Positions 52,269 through 61,752 of a stretch of 64,000 nucleotides of DNA are shown here, one piece after another. Location of the stretch: the NCBI RefSeq assembly GCF_003050965.1, contig NZ_QAOU01000001.1, forward strand, positions 806,001 to 870,000. Reading direction: 5' to 3'. The translations under genes and the position numbers were made by a program. Source of the stretch: Nitrosospira sp. Nsp2. GTDB lineage: Bacteria > Pseudomonadota > Gammaproteobacteria > Burkholderiales > Nitrosomonadaceae. Numbering within the stretch: position 1 is the stretch's first letter; each line of letters opens with the position of its first letter. The notes under the pieces were generated by a model. That model did no database searches. It had not been told where the DNA came from and saw nothing but the letters and a program-made list of their open reading frames with translations.

Positions 52269-53558
52269 TCATAGTAGCGAAGTTATTCCCATCCCAACTA
52301 CGGCAAGTGCCATTACACACGTTGCGATCCAGCCGAGTACCCGAAGACGGGTGCTGACAACAAACTGTCCCATCACGTCAGGCCTTGCGGCTAGAAGCAT
52401 CATGACTGCCATAATTGGAACGGCTATTACGCCGTTGATGACAGCGCTCCAAAAAAGAGCTTTGATAGGATCTATAGAGGTAAAGTTGAGGGCGACGCCC
52501 AATAGCGTGGCAACGATCAAGATCAGGTAGAAACCCTGGGCGTCCAGAGGTGCGCGACCCAGGCCAATATTCCATCTGAAAGATTCCGCCACTGCATAGG
52601 CAGCCGATCCTGCCAGAACCGGAACGGCAAGCATTCCGGTGCCTATGATCCCTGCCGAGAACAGCAAGAATGCATATTCCCCGGCTATTGGGCGCAACGC
52701 TTCCGCAGCCTGCTCAGAGCTTTGAATGTCGGTAATGCCGTGCAGGTGCAGGGTCACTGTGGCGGTCAGCATGATAAAAAAAGCAATCAGGTTGGAAAAA
52801 CCCATGCCGATATACGTATCAATCTTGATACGCCGCAGGTGAGCGCTTGCTTGATGCGGGGCTTCTTTTAGCGGCTCGTCACCGTCTACAGCACGTTGTT
52901 CCTCGACTTCCTGAGAAGCTTGCCAAAAAAAAAGATACGGACTGATGGTGGTGCCGAAGACGGCAACCACTGCTACTACATACTCGGTTTTAAATGATAT
53001 GAATGGCATGACGGTCTGCCTGAGCACCTCACCCCATGGCACTTGTACGATAAACACTGTCGCAACATAGGCGAAAAGGGATAGCGTCAGCATCTTCAAA
53101 ATCGGTGCATACCGCGGAAAGGGAATAAAGACCTGCAGTACCAGCGAGAGAACACCAAATACGACCGCATATAAATGCGGCGATCCACCGATGAGCAATT
53201 TAAGCGCCGCGGCCATTGCCCCAATATCGGCTGCGATATTGATCGTGTTGGCAACCAGGAGCAACGAAATAATGCTTCGAAGCAGCCACGGGGGGTAATG
53301 TGTCCTAATATTGGCAGCAAGACCGTAACCGGTTACCCGTCCAATGCGGGCGCTGACCACCTGGATACCCACCATCAGGGGGAATGTAAAAAATGTGGTC
53401 CACAACATCGCATAGCCAAAGCCCGCCCCTACTTGCGAATATGTTGCAATGCCGCTCGGATCATCATCCGCGGCACCGGTAATGAGTCCGGGACCGAGTT
53501 TTTTCCAAAAGGGAGTTTTTAGCAAAGCGCTTTTTTCTTCTTCGTCCACGCCGCCCAT
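52269..53558 (-). CDS. Nramp-family divalent metal transporter
   Basis: 429 residues with about eleven membrane helices. The first metal-binding helix has DDDPSGIATY at residues 31-40 rather than the canonical D-P-G-N, and the partner helix reads 'TTISPYLFFWQASQEVEEQ' without the usual M-P-H. These features occur in Nramp-related transporters of the natural-resistance family that lack the methionine specific for transition metals, so magnesium or another divalent ion is possible. It sits in the inner membrane. A truncated relic of a close paralog lies 4 kb away at 47958-48117, so the gene was once duplicated in this region. Confidence 0.9.
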   Translation of the reverse strand: MGGVDEEEKSALLKTPFWKKLGPGLITGAADDDPSGIATYSQVGAGFGYAMLWTTFFTFPLMVGIQVVSARIGRVTGYGLAANIRTHYPPWLLRSIISLLLVANTINIAADIGAMAAALKLLIGGSPHLYAVVFGVLSLVLQVFIPFPRYAPILKMLTLSLFAYVATVFIVQVPWGEVLRQTVMPFISFKTEYVVAVVAVFGTTISPYLFFWQASQEVEEQRAVDGDEPLKEAPHQASAHLRRIKIDTYIGMGFSNLIAFFIMLTATVTLHLHGITDIQSSEQAAEALRPIAGEYAFLLFSAGIIGTGMLAVPVLAGSAAYAVAESFRWNIGLGRAPLDAQGFYLILIVATLLGVALNFTSIDPIKALFWSAVINGVIAVPIMAVMMLLAARPDVMGQFVVSTRLRVLGWIATCVMALAVVGMGITSLL

Positions 53559-53937
53559 TTTTCGATTATCTTCAGGGGCTTGAAGCGTGTATGTTGCGGG
53601 CGCAACGAAATATTTTCAGTACGATAACACACGTTTTGCCATGGATAGTTTCGCGCTGTAACCTCCCGTCGAATTGGAAATAGGGGGAGCGTGAGGGCAC
53701 GAGCTATTCAACGCGTACGCGGCATGTAAAGCCCATGGGGCAGGGCTATTTGGGAGCTTCAATTTATCCCGCCTGCCATCTTTATTGCTTCTTCAAAGAT
53801 GAGAGGCGCGTTGCCAGAAATTCTATTGCTCTAACGCTGTTTCGATTGCTTTGTAAGGCTTGTCATTCGAAAACAATCATGCTGAGTTCTTTGGGAGGTT
53901 GAGGACTCGGGAGCGTGCGGCCGGCAATCTGTGCATA
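53559..53937. other. Intergenic region, no gene supported
   Basis: Upstream region of the Nramp gene. Promoter elements were not identified with certainty. Confidence 0.35.
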
Positions 53938-54165
53938 CTACGCCGCACTACGTGGAGCTATAGTCAGTGTGTAGGAGGAAACGGGAGCCACACCGACACA
54001 AGGCCCCGATTTAGCAGCCCAGAATACCTTGTGCTCCGGCCAGCCCACGAGAAGCTCTTCATATATATACGGATACAAAACGTCATCGGGGGAGTTATAA
54101 ATGGCGAATGAAACCCTCTCCGTATAGCCTTCTGCGGTTCGGATGTACGGAACAAACCGGCACAT
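53938..54165 (-). CDS. Orphan small protein, LVGWPE family (copy D)
   Basis: 75 residues. MCRFVPYIRTAEGYTERVSF is closest to copy A (13004-13210), followed by 'PYIYEELLVGWPEHKVFW' and GPCVGVAP, then a 15-residue tail. With copy A 41 kb away, similarity over the first 50 residues is high enough to be seen by eye, while the flanking DNA is unrelated. This supports independent copies rather than one large duplicated block. An AT-rich stretch with CCTATAAAAAAGT lies about 90 bases upstream. The function is unknown. Confidence 0.7.
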   Translation of the reverse strand: MCRFVPYIRTAEGYTERVSFAIYNSPDDVLYPYIYEELLVGWPEHKVFWAAKSGPCVGVAPVSSYTLTIAPRSAA

Positions 54166-54512
54166 AGGTAACCCATTTGATAGAGAGGGGATTCATTGTA
54201 TCTAACGCCTTGTTGCGAATGCATCAAGTTTTCGTAAACTTTTATTACTTTTTTATAGGATATCGCCTCGATTTATGAGCTTATTGAATGATCAGATCAG
54301 AGAAAAGCATGCGCCCCGTCCATTGACCGGCAGCGCAAGTATTGAGCATACGAAGAGGAATATCCGGTGTGGAGCATCAGGACCGAAGCGCGATTCACTC
54401 GCCATTCCGCAAGGAGGCACGGCAGTAATGCGCCCCGTCACGGAGAGAATCCTCCACCTCCATGCGGGGCATCGGCAAAATTCTGCATCAACTGCTGTGG
54501 CTGGCCGTTGAT
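54166..54512. other. Intergenic region, no gene supported
   Basis: Holds the AT-rich upstream region of copy D and one weak plus-strand frame (54275-54511) without recognisable product. Confidence 0.35.
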
Positions 54513-55244
54513 TTACCTGCTTGATGTATTGCTGCGCGCGGCTATCCTGCCGACCAGAAGAAGCCCTGCCAAAAGCATGATGTAAGTATGGGGTTCCGGG
54601 ACTACTGACACCTCTGCCGGTATCGCCAAATTGGTATTGAGAGCTACATTATCGATTTCAAATCCGTATTTGGTGCTCAAGGCCACTACCCGGTTAAATG
54701 CCGTATCCGAGGTAATGTTTACGTAAAACGTGCCGGCGGCACCCTGGTTTCCATTCGCAAGTGGGTCTACGTCAAGTCCCGTGTAACTGAAAAGCAGGTT
54801 GGCGCCATCGTAAAACGACAGCCTGTTGTAGTCGTCCACGGAGCCCCACAATAGGCCAAAATAATTATGGTATTGATCCAGTTGCAGGGTGACCTCTCCA
54901 ATACCTGTGCTCAGATATTGACTGACGCCGAGACCATCCGCCTGGTTATTTCCAAACAGCGCCCCATTCCCTCCCATAATATAGGGCGAAGCGTATTTCC
55001 CTACGACTTGAGGAAGGGCAATGGCGCCCGCTCCAATCCCCCTAAAAGACACGGTAATGCCTCCGTCGACTGTACCGCCTGTTGCGGCCAGGCTATCAAA
55101 ATTTACATACGGCCCTGTACCGACCGGTGTCCCGCCTACTGCAGCAGTGAGAGTCGTAGCCGCTATCGAAGAAGACGATATTGCAGCGGTGTTTAATATA
55201 AAAACCATCGTGGCGCCGATAAGCCGAGCCGTTTTATTTTCCAT
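54513..55244 (-). CDS. Npun_F0296-type exosortase-dependent surface protein
   Basis: 243 residues from the ATG at 55244. Signal peptide ending near SSSIAA, a beta-rich body beginning 'TLTAAVGGTPVGTGPYVNFD', the block 'FGLLWGSVDDYNRLSFYDG' characteristic of the Npun_F0296 group, and a PEP-CTERM tail (VPEPHTYIMLLAGLLLVG, then R-rich end). The product would be exported and processed by an exosortase at the cell surface. The function of the body is unknown. The frame is open upstream to 55289 without a signal sequence. Confidence 0.84.
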   Translation of the reverse strand: MENKTARLIGATMVFILNTAAISSSSIAATTLTAAVGGTPVGTGPYVNFDSLAATGGTVDGGITVSFRGIGAGAIALPQVVGKYASPYIMGGNGALFGNNQADGLGVSQYLSTGIGEVTLQLDQYHNYFGLLWGSVDDYNRLSFYDGANLLFSYTGLDVDPLANGNQGAAGTFYVNITSDTAFNRVVALSTKYGFEIDNVALNTNLAIPAEVSVVPEPHTYIMLLAGLLLVGRIAARSNTSSR

Positions 55245-55977
55245 CGAAGTCTTCGTCCTTATCTGATTAAGTTGTATCGTTATTCTCAAAACAGGTATTT
55301 GTATGACTGGTTAATAATCAAGCAATTATTATGCCTATTTAAAATATCTTTAAAGAAGAACTACTTACAATACTTATGAAGGGATGATGCTCTTGGGGCG
55401 AAAATTTTTCGACACGACGAGTTTTGCCCGACGAGAAAGGGCGTGAAGGGCGAGGGGGAATTGAAAGGAAGGTGAAAAACGCGACCGGCTGACGAGTTAT
55501 AGCTGAGGATTCGAAATCATCGACGAACCGCTGAATAAGCGGCTGGCGTGGTTATGCAAAGGACGGTGAAAACCTTTGAGCGAGGGCAGTTCATCGTTTC
55601 AAATAAACAGCCCCTCGAAAAGCATTCGGGCCAAAACTTCGGCAAATCAACTATGGGTCCCGGCACCGCCTTGACGCCTGATTCTTGAATGTCTGCATCG
55701 CCTTGGATATTGGCGTGGCTGTACGGGTAAAGAAAGCTACATCAGTGCCACAAGATCAGCAATGCGGGGTGGAGCGTGAGGCGGTGAGTACACAAAGCAC
55801 GCGCGCCCGCGAATGAGCCTGTTCTGACTTACTGGCAGAGAACCCTGTGCGAGTTGCTGTCAGATGGAGAGTTCGCCAGGATGCGATTCAGAGAAGCATA
55901 TGCGGCAGCTCGGGAATATGCGGCTATGGCGCGCTCAACATTGGTGTTCCGTGTTTACGATACCAATGGCTTTATTT
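55245..55977. other. Gene-poor region with phage-like debris
   Basis: No gene supported. Near 55990-56010 the plus strand reads ACCCGGCGGGCTTTTTTAT, resembling a degraded version of the phage-type terminators at 41031 and 46648. Confidence 0.35.
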
Positions 55978-56253
55978 CTACCCCACCCCTAACCCGGCGG
56001 GCTTTTTTATTTCGGTGTTGCTCAAGGCGGGCTCCAGGGCCTCGATGCCGGATGAGTCTGAGGAGGAGGCGCAAACAGGCGCTAAACCATTGCTGTGTCC
56101 CTTTTCATATATCCAGAAGACCTTCGATTCGGGCCAGCCCACGAGGGGGGCTTCATGAGCATATGGGCCTAATGGCCCTTTCCAGTCAAATAAGAAATGA
56201 TCGCGCTGAATGCTTCCTTTCTTGGTTCGTGTATAGAACGCATAAATAGTCAT
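55978..56253 (-). CDS. Orphan small protein, LVGWPE family (copy E)
   Basis: 91 residues from an ATG with AAAGAGATGACT upstream. 'AFYTRTKKGSIQRDH', then 'GPYAHEAPLVGWPESKVFW' and G-H-S-N-GLAP, after which 30 residues continue that run antisense into the degraded terminator and are probably not conserved. The family domain ends at GLAP, as copy C shows. As with the other copies, no other gene of known function is next to it on the same strand. Confidence 0.68.
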   Translation of the reverse strand: MTIYAFYTRTKKGSIQRDHFLFDWKGPLGPYAHEAPLVGWPESKVFWIYEKGHSNGLAPVCASSSDSSGIEALEPALSNTEIKKPAGLGVG

Positions 56254-57041
56254 CTCTTTCCTTTATTGCTACGGAGTTTTGAGTTTTTATAGAAACCGGC
56301 TGAAGCTGGACTCGACCGTCTTGTATGGATTACGACGTCTAATTCCACTTCCTGAATGTGGGCAATTTAATATATGCACCAGGTAGAGTTCAGTGCGGTA
56401 CCGCTCTTATCAACCGCTTGGATGAAACGTATGTCCGTGAACCTCAAATGAAGAGGGTGGCTAACAGCGGGCCACGAGTTGTACCTTCAATTCGGCCTTA
56501 CGGGACACGCCGCGCTCGGCAAGACAGTGGGCAAAAGGCGAGATTGAGACCTTGCTTTAACTGTGCCGGCGGGTAGAGCGGGGTTTTCCATCGACGACTG
56601 CGGCAACCCTTCTCGATCCGCTGGTTGCGCTATGGAGAACAAGGACTGGATGGCAAGCCGATTGCCGAGGAGGATTTCAGCAAGCTTTGGCTTACTGCAG
56701 GATTCTCGGCTCGATAATAATACGGCGAGCGGGGCGTCACCCCCATTTAATATGTCTAACCGTAACGGGTTATATTATTTCGGTGGGTGCGTTCCTAAAG
56801 ACCTCCCGAGTCTTTCCCCTTCTCAACAGATCATTTCTTACACCAAGGCCGGCGAAAAGCGGATTGCCTTGCTCGAATGGAGTCCTTTAAGCTCGACCGC
56901 GAGATTCAGCGTCCGAGGAAATCACAGTAGCCGCTGAAGCAAATGAACCCGAAGGCAGCAAACACCACTCAGTTTAAGAAACTGATCGCTCAGCGTAAAA
57001 AACGCTTAGTCGGCGGTGCGTCGTGCAGCGAGAAGGCTGGA
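56254..57041. other. Gene-poor region with phage-like debris
   Basis: No intact gene. Short plus-strand pieces such as 'LDGKPIAEEDFSKLWLTAGF' (about 56640-56710) and a 34-codon frame starting MNPKAANTTQFKKLIAQRKK at 56944 look like remains of phage genes. Confidence 0.4.
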
Positions 57042-58901
57042 TCATGAATGCTGAACAGTGGATGAAGTGCCCGTTTGAAGCAAGGTGGCGAACGCCTCTG
57101 CCACTACCGGGCGGCTGAAATAATAGCCCTGGCCCTCATCGCAGTGCTGGGCTATCAGAAATGCACACTGCTCTGCTGTTTCCACTCCCTCCGCGATAAC
57201 GCGGAGCTTCAGGCTTTTACCCATGCCGATCACGGCACTGACAATCGCGGCATCCTCTGCGTTACTGGTCATCCGGTTGACGAATGATTTATCGATCTTG
57301 AGCGTATCAACTGGAAATTGTCGCAAGTAACTCAGACTGGAATAGCCGGTGCCGAAGTCATCGATTGCGAGCTTCACGCCCAGATCCGTGAGCGCATTCA
57401 GCACCGGATTTGTCACCGTCGCATCTTTCATAAGGACGCTTTCAGTCAGTTCGAGCTCCAGGTAGCGCGGCTCTAGGCACGTATCATTGAGCGTTGTGCC
57501 TACGTATTCCGTAAAGTCTGTTGCGCTGAACTCTCGCGCGGATGTGTTCACCGCGACGATGATCGGCGGCAGGCCAGCATCCAGCCACGCTCGAGCCTGA
57601 AGACAAGCTTCACGCAGTACCCAGCGGCCTATAGGAAGGATGAGGCCGGAGTCCTCGGCGACGGGTATAAACTCAGACGGCGGCACCAACCCTCGTTCCG
57701 GGTGCTGCCAGCGAATGAGCGCCTCGACTCCAATGATCATATTGCTCTGAAGATCTATTTTTGCCTGGTAATGCAGGACGAACTCCTGTCGCTCAAGTGC
57801 CCGGTGCAGGCGGGCCTCGATCGATTGCCGTTCGACGGCTCGAACATTCATGTCCTGCACGAAGAATTTGTAATTGTTACGTCCGCTCTCCTTGGCATGA
57901 TACATCGCGCTATCGGCGCTTTTGAGCAGAGTCTCCGCATCCCGTCCGTCCGAGGGATAAGTTGCGATGCCAATGCTTACCGATAAGTGAAGCTCATGCT
58001 GATCAACGTCGAATGGAACAGTTAGCGCAGCCAGTATCTTTTGCGCGCTGATCGCCGCATTTTCCGCCTGTTTGATATTTGAAAGCAGTATCACGAATTC
58101 ATCGCCACCCTGGCGACTGGCGGTATCGGAGTGACGTACGCAAGCCAGCAGGCGTCGGGCGACCGATTGCAGAAGCTGATCGCCCACCGCGTGCCCCAGA
58201 GAATCATTAATGTGCTTGAATCGATCCAGATCCATGAATAACAAGGCTATTTGCGTGCCTTGACGACTGGCCAGCTCGATCGCCTGGACGAGACGGTCAT
58301 GCAGGAGCATTCGGTTAGGTAAACCGGTGAGAGCATCGTGATGCGCCAGATGATCCAACTGCGTTTTAGCGCTTTCAACTTGTTCGACCAGTTTTCTCGC
58401 TTCGATTGTGGCGACGACCAAGCGCGCGTTCGCTTCCTGCAATACTTTTATACGGCCCGACGCGACTTGCGTCTCTCCTAAACGGGCTTCCCGCTCTTGG
58501 AAGGTCGCACTTTCACGCACATGGGCTTCCCCTTCCCGTATCCCGGCCGCTACCTCGCGCAGACGCGCGGCTTCTTCACGCAAGAGGGCGGCACCTTCGC
58601 GCAGGTTGGCGGCATCTTCGCGCAAATAGGCGGCATCTTCACGGAGGAAGGCGGTGTCTTCCCGCATGTTGGCCGCATCCTCGCGCGAATATGCGGTGTC
58701 TTCACGCAGATCTGCTGCCTCTTCCCGGGCAGCGACCGACGTCTCGCGGTTTGAAAGCACTGTCTCACCCCCGGCGACGGCGCTTTCCCGGCCTGTAATT
58801 GTTTCTTCGTGAATATCGGGCATCTCATCAGGCATGTCTGGTAAATCCTGTTGACCTGAGCCTTCAGTACCTGGGGTGCCTTCATTGTCATGTTTATTCA
58901 T
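57042..58901 (-). CDS. GGDEF-EAL protein with N-terminal heptad repeat tract
   Basis: 619 residues. After a 40-residue acidic head comes a tract (about residues 55-130) of roughly ten repeats of the seven-residue unit [A/N/Y/F]-L-R-E-[D/E/G]-A-A, probably a long single helix. A coiled coil (about 140-190) leads into a GGDEF domain with intact signature at 265-269 and an EAL domain with EAL at 393-395, 'ELTESVL', 'DDFGTGYSSL', 'KIDKSFV' and 'AEGVE' present, so both c-di-GMP synthesis and breakdown are possible. There is no sensory domain. Its ATG overlaps the stop of the KaiC-like gene (TAATG), so it belongs to that operon and may be controlled by the ATPase. Confidence 0.92.
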   Translation of the reverse strand: MNKHDNEGTPGTEGSGQQDLPDMPDEMPDIHEETITGRESAVAGGETVLSNRETSVAAREEAADLREDTAYSREDAANMREDTAFLREDAAYLREDAANLREGAALLREEAARLREVAAGIREGEAHVRESATFQEREARLGETQVASGRIKVLQEANARLVVATIEARKLVEQVESAKTQLDHLAHHDALTGLPNRMLLHDRLVQAIELASRQGTQIALLFMDLDRFKHINDSLGHAVGDQLLQSVARRLLACVRHSDTASRQGGDEFVILLSNIKQAENAAISAQKILAALTVPFDVDQHELHLSVSIGIATYPSDGRDAETLLKSADSAMYHAKESGRNNYKFFVQDMNVRAVERQSIEARLHRALERQEFVLHYQAKIDLQSNMIIGVEALIRWQHPERGLVPPSEFIPVAEDSGLILPIGRWVLREACLQARAWLDAGLPPIIVAVNTSAREFSATDFTEYVGTTLNDTCLEPRYLELELTESVLMKDATVTNPVLNALTDLGVKLAIDDFGTGYSSLSYLRQFPVDTLKIDKSFVNRMTSNAEDAAIVSAVIGMGKSLKLRVIAEGVETAEQCAFLIAQHCDEGQGYYFSRPVVAEAFATLLQTGTSSTVQHS

Positions 58902-60388
58902 TACGGTCTTCCTGTGTCGATTCCCTGTCCAAGCGAGACAGCAGGATGCCCGGACATGATTCCGTCATATCCGGACAAGGTCTTGCCGATAACTATGCCT
59001 TCCTCTGTTACATCAAACAATCGAATGTCCTTGCTGTGCTCGCTGCCCCGGACTTTAACAACCGACAGGACACGTTTGAGCTGCCCCATGATTTCGGTAT
59101 AGCGCTGCACGATAATCGCATCGGCGAGAAAAGCGCTTCCAAACGGGCTGAAGCGCAGGTCGGTGAAGCGGTCTTCCAATTCCGACGTCATCAGGATGGT
59201 CACGCCCATGCCCGTCAGCTTGCCAATCATCCTGTACAGCGATCCGCGAAAATCTTCGCTAAACTCAGGCGCGAGCGCCAACTCAAATCCGGACAGAGAG
59301 TCAATGACAAGGCGCTTCGCTCCTACCCGGTCAATCATGTCGACCATATCATGCAGGATTTCATCAATCGAATAATCCAGCGAACGTATGGCAAGCGATT
59401 CAACCTGCCCCGTGGCGAAAAGCGACGCCAGCTTGGTGCTCAGCAGCTGGCTAGGGCTCTTCTCGAACGCCGCGATAATCCCCCGTTCGCCCATGCGCGC
59501 GCCTTCAGCAAGAAATTCCGTCGCAAATATCGTTTTGCCGGACCCAGATGGCCCGACCACGAGCAACGAATATCCAGCCGGCAAACCGCCCCCCAGCATT
59601 TCGTCCAGGCCAGGTATTCCCATGGAAAGACGTTCAGCAGGGGCGAATCGCTTCTTCTGTGACTCAATCTCTTTTTTTGGTTCGATAACCGCCCGCGGGA
59701 AAATCTCGATTCCTTTGTCATTAATTCGGAACGTGTGCAGACCTTGTGCCTGAGCTTGACCCCGCATTTTGACTACCTGCAGCTTGCGTACCGCGGAATT
59801 GCGCTGCAGGTTCTGGGAAAGCCATAGGATGCCATCAGCTACGGTAAAGACAGGGCTTGACTCTGTTTCTGGCGTCAAGTATTCACCGATCAAAAACGTT
59901 GTTGCCTGCCAGCTGGTCATTTGCATGCCCAGCTGCTGGATGAACCGTTGAAGTTCGGATACGCCCTGTCCTGCGACCTTAGCTGACTCCACCACCGAGC
60001 GAAACGAATCCACGAATACGAGGCTGGGGCCATAGTTTCTTACTTCTTCGGCAATGCGCGACAAAACCCGGTCAAAATTTCCCTCGGTCAGCTCGGCAGC
60101 CAGGTTGATGAAGCGAACGCATTCATTGATTTTATTGACGTCGAAAAACTGGAATTGCTGTTGATAGCGGAGCATTTTCAAGGCGGGCTCTCCAAGTACC
60201 GTGAAAAACAATGCTCGATTATCTGAATTTGCCAGGGAGAACATGATTTGATGAGCGAGCGTCGTTTTTCCGGTGCCGGGGGTCCCCGCTATCAGGTTAA
60301 ACGAGAATTCCGGCAGGCCTCCGCCTAGCAGGTTGTCCAGGCCAGGTATCCCCGTCTGAAGCCGACGTATGCTAAGCTTTTCACTCAT
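58901..60388 (-). CDS. KaiC-like double-domain ATPase
   Basis: 495 residues with two RecA/KaiC-type domains in tandem. Each opens with GIPGLD-x-[LM]-L-GGGLP and has a Walker A: GTPGTGKTT from residue 35 and GPSGSGKT from residue 279. The second domain keeps a Walker-B-like 'KRLVIDSLSGFELA'. This is the architecture of KaiC and of the KaiC-like ATPases widespread outside cyanobacteria; no KaiA or KaiB gene is adjacent. The start overlaps the upstream small gene by ATGA and the stop overlaps the GGDEF-EAL gene by TAATG, so the three are one translationally coupled operon. A signalling switch acting on c-di-GMP turnover is inferred. Confidence 0.92.
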   Translation of the reverse strand: MSEKLSIRRLQTGIPGLDNLLGGGLPEFSFNLIAGTPGTGKTTLAHQIMFSLANSDNRALFFTVLGEPALKMLRYQQQFQFFDVNKINECVRFINLAAELTEGNFDRVLSRIAEEVRNYGPSLVFVDSFRSVVESAKVAGQGVSELQRFIQQLGMQMTSWQATTFLIGEYLTPETESSPVFTVADGILWLSQNLQRNSAVRKLQVVKMRGQAQAQGLHTFRINDKGIEIFPRAVIEPKKEIESQKKRFAPAERLSMGIPGLDEMLGGGLPAGYSLLVVGPSGSGKTIFATEFLAEGARMGERGIIAAFEKSPSQLLSTKLASLFATGQVESLAIRSLDYSIDEILHDMVDMIDRVGAKRLVIDSLSGFELALAPEFSEDFRGSLYRMIGKLTGMGVTILMTSELEDRFTDLRFSPFGSAFLADAIIVQRYTEIMGQLKRVLSVVKVRGSEHSKDIRLFDVTEEGIVIGKTLSGYDGIMSGHPAVSLGQGIDTGRP

Positions 60389-60804
60389 TTTTGGAACTCC
60401 TCGCCAGTGTAATTCGAAATGTCAGTGCTCCAGGCCAAACATAAAATACGGGTTGTTAGCTGCTCGCCAATTAGTGAGGCCAGGATGTCGGTGAAAGTGA
60501 TCAGCAGCAGGTTATTTGCTTCGCTAACTTGCGCGGGTGTCTGTTTCTTGAAGCTCATTTTTAATTCTGCCAACCCTTGTTTAGCCTGCAACTGATCCGA
60601 GGCGACAGAAAGCCAGGGAAATACCGCACGATGCAGGAATATGGTTCTTGCATAAAGCGAATTGAAACCGTCTTCGCCGACGATCGAAATGATTTCGCGT
60701 GCCATCGGCTCCCACAAGCTGATCGCAGCATCCGCGATCTTCTCATCGGACTCTACCAGCAGGCTTTTAATTAACTGGTGCCGCGGGAGCTCATTGGATT
60801 CCAT
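60385..60804 (-). CDS. Small helical protein encoded before the KaiC-like gene
   Basis: 139 residues, predicted all-helical, starting MESNELPRHQLIKSLLVESD. It includes 'AAISLWEPMAREIISIVGED', 'LYARTIFLHRAVFPWL' and 'NNLLLITFTDILASLIGEQL', suggesting a four-helix bundle. There are no membrane segments or cysteine clusters. Its TGA overlaps the ATG of the KaiC-like gene. No family is recognised by me. By position it may be a dedicated partner or regulator of the ATPase, in the place where kaiB would be expected in other systems, but it shows no KaiB thioredoxin-like pattern. Confidence 0.78.
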   Translation of the reverse strand: MESNELPRHQLIKSLLVESDEKIADAAISLWEPMAREIISIVGEDGFNSLYARTIFLHRAVFPWLSVASDQLQAKQGLAELKMSFKKQTPAQVSEANNLLLITFTDILASLIGEQLTTRILCLAWSTDISNYTGEEFQK

Positions 60805-61302
60805 AAGAAATATCGATAATTTGGCGGGACAATAGCGTTGATGAAAATCAGCGGCGATTTTCAGTGGTAGGGGATGAGTATATGCGACCCAACCCGAAGT
60901 GTATTAGGTAATAACGACGCGCCCTACATTTTCCTTACCGAATTGCAAGATCCTCAAACGGCAAAGGACGTCGTTACGCCTAACTAGCGCGTGCATCGAA
61001 ATGGTGGATTTCGCCCACGTCCTTTGGGACGCATGAAATCCTGTTTTTGTTATTCCTTTGGGAATTTCGCCGTTAGGGCGGCGCGATCCAGGCTTATGCT
61101 CTGGATCACGCTCCGCAGGAAATTTGTTAGAAATCCTTTAGATGCAGCCGATCAAGGATGTTCGTATCCTCGGCTAATGCATTTTTTCGCATCTCATCAA
61201 TGCCGAGAAGAGCAAGCGGATTTTCGGTTTGTTCCATAGATAACGTTACAAAAAAAAAGCTAGAGTTTCGATCGTTAAAACCCGTATTTTTCGAAAAAAT
61301 CC
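60805..61302. other. Divergent intergenic region
   Basis: Should contain promoters for the KaiC-like operon and for the zinc-ribbon gene. GATCCAG and CTGGATC (61085-61107) form a 7-bp hairpin with a 9-base loop. A minus-strand frame from 61237 (36 codons, MEQTENPLALLGIDEMRKNA...) lacks a ribosome binding site. Confidence 0.4.
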
Positions 61303-61752
61303 ATGCACACCGAAGTTGCCGCAGCCCTGAGAAGCGCAAACGTACTTGTCGAACTCTTGAGCACGACGAAGTCTCTTTCCAATTACGAGGAACTCACGGC
61401 AGCCGTTTTGGAGGTAAATTCCAGACTCATGAATGCTACCACCGTCGCGTTGGCGAGCCAGGAGGTACAGTCAAACCTGCTCTCAAGAATACGCGAGCTC
61501 GAGACGGAACTAGCGAATGTCGCGGGATGGGAGGCGCAGGCCGAAAGATACGCCTTGCATGCTTTAGCACCTGAGCGTTTCGCTTATGCGCTGAAACCCG
61601 ATGCAACGAATGGGGAGCCTTTCCCCCTGCTCTGCGCAAACTGCTTCACAAAGCGTCAGAAAGCTCTGCTTCAGTTAAGGAATCACAACAAGTTGGGGCG
61701 ATGGTACAGCTGCCACAACTGCAGATCCGAGATATATGTCGATTTCCCATGA
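61303..61752 (+). CDS. Coiled-coil/zinc-ribbon protein of unknown function
   Basis: 149 residues. The N-terminal 75 residues are helical ('RSANVLVELLSTTKSLSNYE', 'VALASQEVQSNLLSRIRELE') and probably form a coiled coil. The C-terminal part has a four-cysteine zinc site: C-A-N-C in 'PLLCANCFTKRQKALLQL' and C-H-N-C in 'WYSCHNCRSEIYVDF'. Similar coiled-coil plus zinc-ribbon proteins occur in prophage and accessory regions of proteobacteria; the function is unknown to me. The ATG has no good ribosome binding site. Confidence 0.75.
   Translation: MHTEVAAALRSANVLVELLSTTKSLSNYEELTAAVLEVNSRLMNATTVALASQEVQSNLLSRIRELETELANVAGWEAQAERYALHALAPERFAYALKPDATNGEPFPLLCANCFTKRQKALLQLRNHNKLGRWYSCHNCRSEIYVDFP

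Noticed and set aside
58901-60388. Circadian clock gene kaiC
   Set aside because: The double KaiC-like architecture is clear, but without kaiA/kaiB or evidence of the autophosphorylation sites the clock name is not justified.
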